Shown here piece by piece: positions 33,668 through 38,597 of a stretch of 38,597 nucleotides of DNA. Positions within the stretch are counted from its first letter, which is position 1; each line of letters opens with the position of its first letter. Where the stretch lies: NCBI GenBank assembly GCA_019636835.1, contig JAHBWU010000036.1, forward strand, positions 1 to 38,597, read 5' to 3'. The notes under the pieces are model-generated. The model saw nothing but the letters and a program-made list of their open reading frames with translations. It did no database searches and was not told the origin of the DNA. A program made the position numbers and the translations under genes. The stretch comes from Nitrospira sp. (GTDB taxonomy: Bacteria; Nitrospirota; Nitrospiria; Nitrospirales; Nitrospiraceae).

Positions 33668-34317
33668 AACGGCCGCGAATCCTGATGGCCGATGATCATG
33701 CCATTGTCCTAGCCGGACTTCGGAAGCTGGTGGAAACCGAGGGCGAAGTGGTCGGTATGGTGGAGGACGGACGATCGCTGGTTGATGCGGCTCGGCAGTT
33801 ACGCCCCGATATTGTGTTGCTTGACATCTCGATGCCGTTGCTCAATGGATTAGATGCAGCACGCCAGATAAGCAAGCTGGTGCCGGAGAGCAAGCTTATC
33901 TTCCTGACCATGCATGCCACCCCTACCTATGCGACCGAAGCCTTTAAGGCCGGGGCCTCCGGCTATTTGATAAAACGGTCCGCCGCAGTGGAGCTCAAGC
34001 AAGCCATCCAGGCGGTGATGCGGGGGCAACACTATATGACCCCGCTTATCACGAAAGACGTCTTGGCGGCGACACTTCAATCTCCGGAGGACCAGCCCAG
34101 CAAGCCATTGGTGACCACCCTCACACAGCGGCAGCGGGAGGTATTACAGCTCGTTGCTGAAGGAAAAGGTACCAAGACCATTGCTTCGATCCTGAATATT
34201 TCCGTGAAGACGGTGGAATTTCACAAGTTTCGCATCATGAGCGAGCTTGATCTCCATTCGACCGCTGAGTTAATCAAGTATGCGATCGCCGAAGGTCTTG
34301 TGAGCGTATCATCATAG
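33664..34317 (+). CDS. NarL/FixJ-family response regulator
   Basis: Encodes 217 residues from ATG 33664, overlapping the kinase stop and behind GGAGGT. Receiver domain residues 4-120 with acidic D10/D11, phospho-acceptor D54 (IVLLDISMPLLNG), T82 and K104 (GYLIKR). A LuxR-type helix-turn-helix follows at about 150-210 (LTQRQREVLQLVAEGKGTKTIASILNISVKTVEFHKFRIM). Partner of the kinase just upstream. The targets are unknown; its domain type equals DosR of mycobacteria. Confidence 0.95.
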   Translation: MKRPRILMADDHAIVLAGLRKLVETEGEVVGMVEDGRSLVDAARQLRPDIVLLDISMPLLNGLDAARQISKLVPESKLIFLTMHATPTYATEAFKAGASGYLIKRSAAVELKQAIQAVMRGQHYMTPLITKDVLAATLQSPEDQPSKPLVTTLTQRQREVLQLVAEGKGTKTIASILNISVKTVEFHKFRIMSELDLHSTAELIKYAIAEGLVSVSS

Positions 34318-34514
34318 ACGGTCAGCTGATACTGCATACTACACGAGGTATAGTATAGTCTGGACTGTTTGATACAACATCATGAAGCCAGTACTTAGAT
34401 CAGCATTCAGCACTAGTAATCTCTCCTCGTCTTTCTAGGTGGTTCCCTAGTTCACAAGATCCATCCTACTTCCTTACCATTAGTTAAAGCATGAAGTTGT
34501 CCGTTTTTGTACGA

Positions 34515-34530
34515 TGGAGCGTGTGCTGCT
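34515..34530 (+). promoter_or_regulatory. Weak sigma-54-like element
   Basis: TGGAGCGTGTGCTGCT has the TGG, the GG-N10-GC spacing and TGCT of an RpoN promoter but departs at C4A5 and T12. Initiation near 34541 would leave about 68 bases to the ATG at 34609. Could be chance. Confidence 0.3.
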
Positions 34531-34608
34531 TAAGCATCCGAGCATATAAGCTTCTTCAAGAGAAAAAAAACTGCTTGTAAGTTTTGACTTCTATTGGGTG
34601 GAGAACGT

Positions 34609-34869
34609 ATGCAAGTTTCAGCGATCATAGACCGCGTCTATGGTGCCTTAGAGCAATTTGGTTCCACTTGCTCAATGGAAGAAGTCGTCGGGCTCTGTCC
34701 AGACCTGACCTGGAATCAGGTGTACTTGGCCATTGATTATTTGAACAAGGCAGGAAAGGTCTCTGTGACTCTAGACCCAGACAGGACGTATACCGTCAAG
34801 GTTTATCCGCCGGCAGGTGAGGCTACTCAATTTTCACCTAGAAAAGATCACGTTCACAGCACTATCTAG
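34609..34869 (+). CDS. Small winged-helix-like protein, 86 residues
   Basis: ATG 34609 follows GGTGGAG with six-base spacing. The protein MQVSAIIDRVYGALEQFGST then CSMEEVVGLCPDLTWNQVYLAIDYLNKAGKVSVTLDPDRTYTVKVYP reads like a helix-turn-helix with a beta wing (three helices, then V-S-V-T-L / Y-T-V-K-V). Similar small proteins seem to recur in Nitrospira, from memory, but I cannot check. It may bind DNA or modulate the neighbouring two-component system; that is inference. The C-terminal 15 residues are disordered. Confidence 0.7.
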   Translation: MQVSAIIDRVYGALEQFGSTCSMEEVVGLCPDLTWNQVYLAIDYLNKAGKVSVTLDPDRTYTVKVYPPAGEATQFSPRKDHVHSTI

Positions 34870-34987
34870 CAACTTTACTCAGTGTGTCGGCCGCTCTACC
34901 GTAGCAACGCACCCGAAGCGATTCATTTACGGTGATTTGGTTCCCAAGATAGATCCTGCAGCTGCACATTCCTTCTCTCCAAGCTAC

Positions 34988-35016
34988 TTGACAGTATATT
35001 TTGCCAGGAATAAATT
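34988..35016 (+). promoter_or_regulatory. Sigma-70-type promoter candidate
   Basis: TTGACA at 34988-34993 and TAAATT at 35011-35016 are 17 bases apart, a perfect -35 with a moderate -10. Initiation near 35023 would give a leader of about 170 bases to the 27-residue gene at 35194. The rest of the 34870-35193 spacer shows no gene. Confidence 0.5.
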
Positions 35017-35193
35017 TAGCGAAGTCGTAGGTTCCCAAAGGTGCTAGGGCCGAGTTGTCGTTTGACATCAGACCCTGTGGTGTCATGCGTTGCAGCTTTG
35101 TCCAGGGAATGTTGTCTATTCGGTCTCATCCTTGGGAGGTGTGCTGTGGTGTTCCACTTCGTTGCGTGACGGGTCCGAACGAAAGGAGTAACC

Positions 35194-35277
35194 ATGGATA
35201 GTACCTTCTTAATGTTTGCGGTTGTGATGCTCGTGATCTTCATCGGCGGCATCATCATCTACAAGAAGAGCGTTTAA
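35194..35277 (+). CDS. 27-residue single-span membrane peptide
   Basis: A tiny gene with a good ribosome site (AAAGGAG, eight bases before ATG 35194). The peptide is MDSTFLMFAVVMLVIFIGG followed by IIIYKKSV: one membrane segment with a short basic tail on the cytoplasmic side. A second peptide at 36727-36807 has the same start and the same GGII-x-YKKS ending, which supports both as real genes. The size and form recall small subunits of oxidases or transporters (CydX- or KdpF-like), but no partner is evident. Confidence 0.75.
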   Translation: MDSTFLMFAVVMLVIFIGGIIIYKKSV

Positions 35278-35526
35278 CTCTCCGCTCTACTGCGTCTCGT
35301 CAGTTTCCGAGGCGGCTCGGTACCTAAATTCCAGGTTGTCATGTGTCGAGCTCATCCCTATGGGTCTGCCATTTTCTGATCCATCCTCTCAACCAAGTGA
35401 TATGCATAGTATTGTCAATAAGTTGTAATCCACTTGATCTACCACGGCTCGCTGGTTGCTGAAAGAAGTGTGGCGATGATCAGACTGGTCGGCCGAGCAC
35501 GAGCAAAACGCCACCAATGAAATCAG

Positions 35527-36450
35527 CTAGTCTCGGATGGCCTTGGCCCGCTTTTGAAGGTAGGCATTACGAACTGCCGCATAGAGATCCACGGTGGACT
35601 CCTCCACACCCTGAAACTTTTCAAGGTTCAATGAGCGGTCGTTCACGATCTCGGTCCCGCGCGCGGTGATCAGGATCAATGAGGTGGTCAACCGGTTGTA
35701 ATGAGGGATCACCGAAGGAATTTCCTCGATCTCGATGATCGGTAGAACCAGCCAATAGATCGGATTCAAGGCGATGTCTCCGACATACCCGACAAGATCT
35801 CGAACGGTATAAGGTTGCATCAGCGGCAGGATGATATATGGCCCAGGTGGAACTCCGTAAAAGCCAAGCGTCTGTCCGGTATCTTCCTCCGGAGTTGTCA
35901 GATGAAAATGCTGAGCCACATCGAAGAACCCTCCGATCCCCGCTGTTGTGTTGATGAGAAATCGCCCGACTTCTATACCGGCTCCTTTGAACTTTCCCTG
36001 GAAAATATTATTCATGAAACGCGGCGTCACACGAATATTGTAGAAAAAATTGCTGATGCCGACCTGAACGATGTTTGGGACGATGAAGTTGTAACCCTTG
36101 GCCACCGGCTTCAGCAGCCAACGATCAAACTGCCGGTTGACTTCAAATATCTTGGCATTAAGCGGTTCCCACGGGTCATACTCCTCGATCGCCTCTTCGC
36201 CCGGTTTGGCAAATGGATCGAATGGTTCTTCAGAAGAGCCTTCAGGGGTCGGTGTAGCTAAGGGAATGGCCTTGTGAGAGGCATCCGCAAGAAGCACTGG
36301 TGGAGCGTTTTGTGTGATGTCGGGGGTGAGTGAATTTATTGAGTCTTTTTGAACGGCGCAACCGGAGAGTACGATCAACGAGACGGCAAGAACGACCCCA
36401 TATTCACTTCGCTTGAAGCAGACCGGCCTACACCAAAATTGTGTCCTCAT
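35527..36450 (-). CDS. mlaA: MlaA (VacJ) outer-membrane lipoprotein
   Basis: Encodes 307 residues. Lipobox LIVLSGC with Cys31 after a rather long N-terminus. After a Pro-rich linker the MlaA domain begins at YDPWEPLNAKIFEVNRQFD, with RVTPRFMNNIFQGKFKGAG, RFLINTTAGIGGFFDVA, EDTGQTLGFYGVPPGPYIILP and the DLVGYVGDIALNP region. It removes misplaced phospholipids from the outer leaflet of the outer membrane and passes them to MlaC. Supports a diderm cell. Stands alone here. Confidence 0.95.
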   Translation of the reverse strand: MRTQFWCRPVCFKRSEYGVVLAVSLIVLSGCAVQKDSINSLTPDITQNAPPVLLADASHKAIPLATPTPEGSSEEPFDPFAKPGEEAIEEYDPWEPLNAKIFEVNRQFDRWLLKPVAKGYNFIVPNIVQVGISNFFYNIRVTPRFMNNIFQGKFKGAGIEVGRFLINTTAGIGGFFDVAQHFHLTTPEEDTGQTLGFYGVPPGPYIILPLMQPYTVRDLVGYVGDIALNPIYWLVLPIIEIEEIPSVIPHYNRLTTSLILITARGTEIVNDRSLNLEKFQGVEESTVDLYAAVRNAYLQKRAKAIRD

Positions 36451-36726
36451 TCTTAAGGTAACCTCTTGAAATTAATAAAACGACCATCGACAACGCGGCT
36501 CTGCAATGTACCAAAAGTCGAGTCACCCGCCAATCATTTATTTCTGATTGTTCTCTTGGAGGAGAAGCTGAAGGACAACGGATCTGCAGTCGGACCGTTC
36601 CTCGCCCCGCAGTGGGGGCGAGGAAGATATCAGTCGGAAGGAGGGCTCAGCGAATCGACGTATCCCGCCCAGGGAAAAGTCGGCATGCATCAATCCTGAG
36701 AGGATACTCTGATTCTAGACGGCAGG

Positions 36727-36807
36727 CTATGCACTCTTCTTGTAGACGATTATCCCACCAAGAAGCAGTGCGCCCATCACAGTTGCGAACAACCACATCA
36801 TATCCAT
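36727..36807 (-). CDS. 26-residue single-span membrane peptide
   Basis: A tiny minus-strand gene with AAAGGAG five bases before ATG 36807. The peptide is MDMMWLFATVMGALLLGG followed by IIVYKKSA. It matches the 27-residue peptide at 35194-35277 in its MD start, single hydrophobic span and GGII-[IV]-YKKS tail, so the two are paralogues flanking mlaA. No known partner; membrane location is predicted from hydrophobicity. Confidence 0.72.
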   Translation of the reverse strand: MDMMWLFATVMGALLLGGIIVYKKSA

Positions 36808-36854
36808 AACGGCTCCTTTCATTAAGACCGACGTGAACTCTTGTCGTCCAAGTG

Positions 36855-36870
36855 AGCAACTCTTGTGCTT
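36855..36870 (-). promoter_or_regulatory. Weak sigma-54-like element before the 26-residue peptide
   Basis: Minus-strand AAGCACAAGAGTTGCT keeps GCACA and TTGCT with correct spacing but has AA in place of the first TG of TGGCAC. Initiation near 36844 would leave about 37 bases to ATG 36807. Confidence 0.3.
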
Positions 36871-37043
36871 GATAAGTCCTAAGAAGACAGGCGCGAAAAA
36901 CTAGGCGGAATGGGAAGTTTTGATGTCGATCTGCTTTACGGATCCGTAGAGATGGGGAAAATAACCCCAAGATTGTCTATGGGCATAGACATTGTGATGC
37001 GGAAGCATCGAATACTTACATTGCGTTGATGAAGCTGACGCTG

Positions 37044-37988
37044 TTAGGCCAGACGGTTACGGCCATGGGGCGTCGACAAGTCTTGCTCTGGGCCGATCGG
37101 GACGATACGGGTAGGATTGAGATCGTCGTGCGTGATGTAGTAGTGCCGCTTGATATGGTCGAAATTCACGGTATCGGCAATACCGTCGGTTTGGTAGAGA
37201 TCTCTGAGATACCCGGAGAGATGCGGGTAATCGATGATTCGTCGGACATTGCACTTAAAATGTCCGTGGTATACCGCGTCGAACCGAACCAACGTGACAA
37301 AGAGGCGCCAGTCGGTTTCCACGAATTCCGGTCCAAATAAGTAACGGCGGGTTGCGAGGCGCGCATCGAGTTGATCCAGCGCGGTAAACAATCGCCGTGC
37401 CGCTCGCTCATACGCCTGTTGCGCGGTGGCGAATCCTGCTCGATAGACCCCGTCGTTTACGTTTTCGTAAATGAACCTGTTGAGCTCGTCGATTTCTTGC
37501 CGCAGACCATCCGGGTACAAATCGATCGGGCTTTCGGTGAATCGATTGAACTCGCCGTTGAAGATTCTCATCAGATCATCATCGGAGTTGGTCACGATCC
37601 GTTTGGTCACACAATCCCACAGTACCGGGACCGTCATGCGTCCGATGTAGTTTGCGTCGGTCGCCTTATACGCTTCACGGAGAAACTGAAAGCCGTTGAT
37701 CCGATCGGGAGCATGTCCTGACCCTTCGCGAAATGCCCAGCCTCGCTCGTCACGAATAGGATCTACGACCGTCATGCCGATCACGTCTTCAAGCCGCTTC
37801 AACTTGCGCACGATGATCGTGCGATGGGCCCAGGGACAGGCCCATGACACGTAGAGATGGTACCGGCCGGCGGCGGAGGGATAGCCGGAGCTGCCGTCGG
37901 CTGTGACCCATTCCCGGAACGCGTCCGGCTGGCGCGTAAACTCACCGGCCGACGATTGTTCCTCTGGAAATTGGGCTTGCACTTCCAT
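37044..37988 (-). CDS. Glutathionyl-hydroquinone reductase-like GST (YqjG/ECM4 family)
   Basis: Encodes 314 residues, usual for the Xi class. The catalytic Cys is C51 in VSWACPWAHRTII, preceded by the family segment FREWVTADGSSGYPSAAGRYHLY. Then VTVVDPIRDERGWAF-like strand, MTVPVLWDCVTKRIVTNSDD and the all-helical C-terminal domain with RRYLFGPEFVETDWRLFVTLVRFDAVY and FKCNVRRIIDYPHL. It reduces glutathionyl-hydroquinones with glutathione, or another low-mass thiol. AAAGGTAG lies upstream of the ATG. Divergent from the efflux adaptor. Confidence 0.93.
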   Translation of the reverse strand: MEVQAQFPEEQSSAGEFTRQPDAFREWVTADGSSGYPSAAGRYHLYVSWACPWAHRTIIVRKLKRLEDVIGMTVVDPIRDERGWAFREGSGHAPDRINGFQFLREAYKATDANYIGRMTVPVLWDCVTKRIVTNSDDDLMRIFNGEFNRFTESPIDLYPDGLRQEIDELNRFIYENVNDGVYRAGFATAQQAYERAARRLFTALDQLDARLATRRYLFGPEFVETDWRLFVTLVRFDAVYHGHFKCNVRRIIDYPHLSGYLRDLYQTDGIADTVNFDHIKRHYYITHDDLNPTRIVPIGPEQDLSTPHGRNRLA

Positions 37989-38073
37989 AGGTCGCTACCT
38001 TTCGGAATCAGTATCTCATATCACAACTAACAGTGTGGAGAAGTCAAAGTGCATGACTGTCGCATTCCACCAC

Positions 38074-38169
38074 GGCATGCCACGGTCGCGGTAGCAAAAT
38101 GCAGCAAACATCCAGTTTTCACGAGGAAAACAACGTGTTTTGGGGGGCATGCCTCATGCGAGAAGGCAT
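38074..38169. repeat. GGCATGCC palindromes and inverted repeat in divergent promoter
   Basis: The 8-base palindrome GGCATGCC occurs at 38074-38081 and again at 38146-38153. The second also forms an inverted repeat CATGCCT (38149-38155) / AGGCATG (38163-38169). Both lie between the divergent GST and efflux-adaptor genes and could be operators for a metal- or redox-responsive regulator. A GG-N10-GC element (38146-38159) overlaps the second copy. Confidence 0.45.
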
Positions 38170-38196
38170 GAGTGGAATAGGCCAAGGGTATCATTC

Positions 38197-38597
38197 GTGG
38201 GTCAGAACCGCTTGACTCGGAACACAACGGAATTTCTTCCTCGGGTCATCCATAGCCTGATGGCTTGCGCGATCGTAGTGGTGGGAGTTGCCTGTGAGAA
38301 CAAACCGGTGGACACCACTGCCGCCAAACCTGACTCACCTCATGAACGACCAGGGTTGCTGCACCTGACGCCGGGAGAGTTGTCCCGGATGCATCTGGAA
38401 CTTGTGCCGGTCAAGCAGGGGCAACTGCTTTCGCATCGTCAATTTCCCGCAACTGTCCAAGCCAACCAAAACGAATTGGCCGAGGTGACCACCCTGATTC
38501 GTGGTCGGGTTGTGAACGTCCACGTCGATGTCGGGCAGGACGTGAAGAAAGGCGCGCTCTTGGCGACGCTCCATAGCGTGGACCTCGGCGTCGCCGA
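38197..38597 (+). CDS. RND efflux periplasmic adaptor (CusB/CzcB-like), 5' part
   Basis: The gene runs off the end of the window; 133 codons are seen. GTG 38197 follows AAGGG; an inner ATG at 38260 would shorten the signal. A lipoprotein-like signal (HSLMACAIVVVGVAC) precedes LTPGELSRMHLELVPVKQGQL and the barrel-sandwich segment LIRGRVVNVHVDVGQDVKKG then LLATLHSVDLGVA, typical of heavy-metal efflux adaptors. It would link an inner-membrane RND pump to an outer-membrane channel. The metal cannot be told from this part. Confidence 0.85.
   Translation, partial: MGQNRLTRNTTEFLPRVIHSLMACAIVVVGVACENKPVDTTAAKPDSPHERPGLLHLTPGELSRMHLELVPVKQGQLLSHRQFPATVQANQNELAEVTTLIRGRVVNVHVDVGQDVKKGALLATLHSVDLGVA

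Noticed and set aside
1..38597. CRISPR arrays, insertion sequences, tRNA or rRNA genes, prophage
   Set aside because: No regular repeats, transposase, integrase or phage genes and no structural RNA genes were seen on either strand.

Overview
The window reads like a chromosome segment of a Nitrospira-type bacterium (phylum Nitrospirota). This is inferred from gene content and protein style: GC-rich coding sequence with strong AGGAGG-type ribosome sites, many mono-haem cytochromes c and exported small proteins, and a complete group 3b [NiFe] hydrogenase locus of the kind known from comammox and some other Nitrospira. No rRNA, tRNA or marker gene is present, so the genus is probable and not proven.

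Layout. Positions 1-4374 hold small stress and envelope genes: lipoprotein Cu-Zn superoxide dismutase, a small exported helical protein, a CBS-pair protein, a Spy/CpxP-like periplasmic protein, a YtxH protein, a hemerythrin and a cytochrome c. Positions 4375-6610 look accessory: a higA antitoxin behind what seems to be a broken higB toxin, and a three-gene minus-strand cassette headed by a TIGR04255-family gene. From 13.9 kb down to 6.7 kb all genes lie on the minus strand: Hsp20, a 54-residue membrane protein, a phosphoribosyltransferase, a tandem universal stress protein, a cytochrome c, a glutaredoxin-DsbD-like membrane protein and a large GNAT/acyl-CoA synthetase fusion. A good sigma-54-type promoter stands in front of hsp20. 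After a gene-free 870-base stretch and a PepSY gene, positions 15.5-26.1 kb carry the hydrogenase operon on the plus strand: four structural subunits (diaphorase pair plus small and large subunits), the maturation protease, then hypA, hypF, hypC, a DUF2269 membrane protein, hypD and hypE, with several start/stop overlaps. No hypB is present.

Positions 26.3-38.6 kb are a mosaic: cytochrome c, a DUF2459 lipoprotein, a small lipoprotein paralogous to the one at 841-1185, an SPFH-domain lipoprotein, dodecin with mlaC, a four-PAS histidine kinase with a NarL/FixJ response regulator, mlaA, a glutathionyl-hydroquinone-reductase-like transferase, and the start of a heavy-metal RND efflux adaptor. Several genes here are very short: a 26- and a 27-residue membrane peptide ending GGII-[IV]-YKKS, and 54-, 56- and 86-residue proteins.

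How it fits together. A soluble NAD(P)-linked hydrogenase, Hsp20, universal stress protein, phosphoribosyltransferase, CBS and hemerythrin proteins and a two-component system with a NarL-type regulator together resemble the hypoxia/dormancy (DosR) regulon of mycobacteria in content. I infer a low-energy or low-oxygen survival island. Several unlinked small genes share GG-N10-GC (sigma-54-like) elements about 35-70 bases upstream of their start codons, which suggests a common RpoN-dependent programme.
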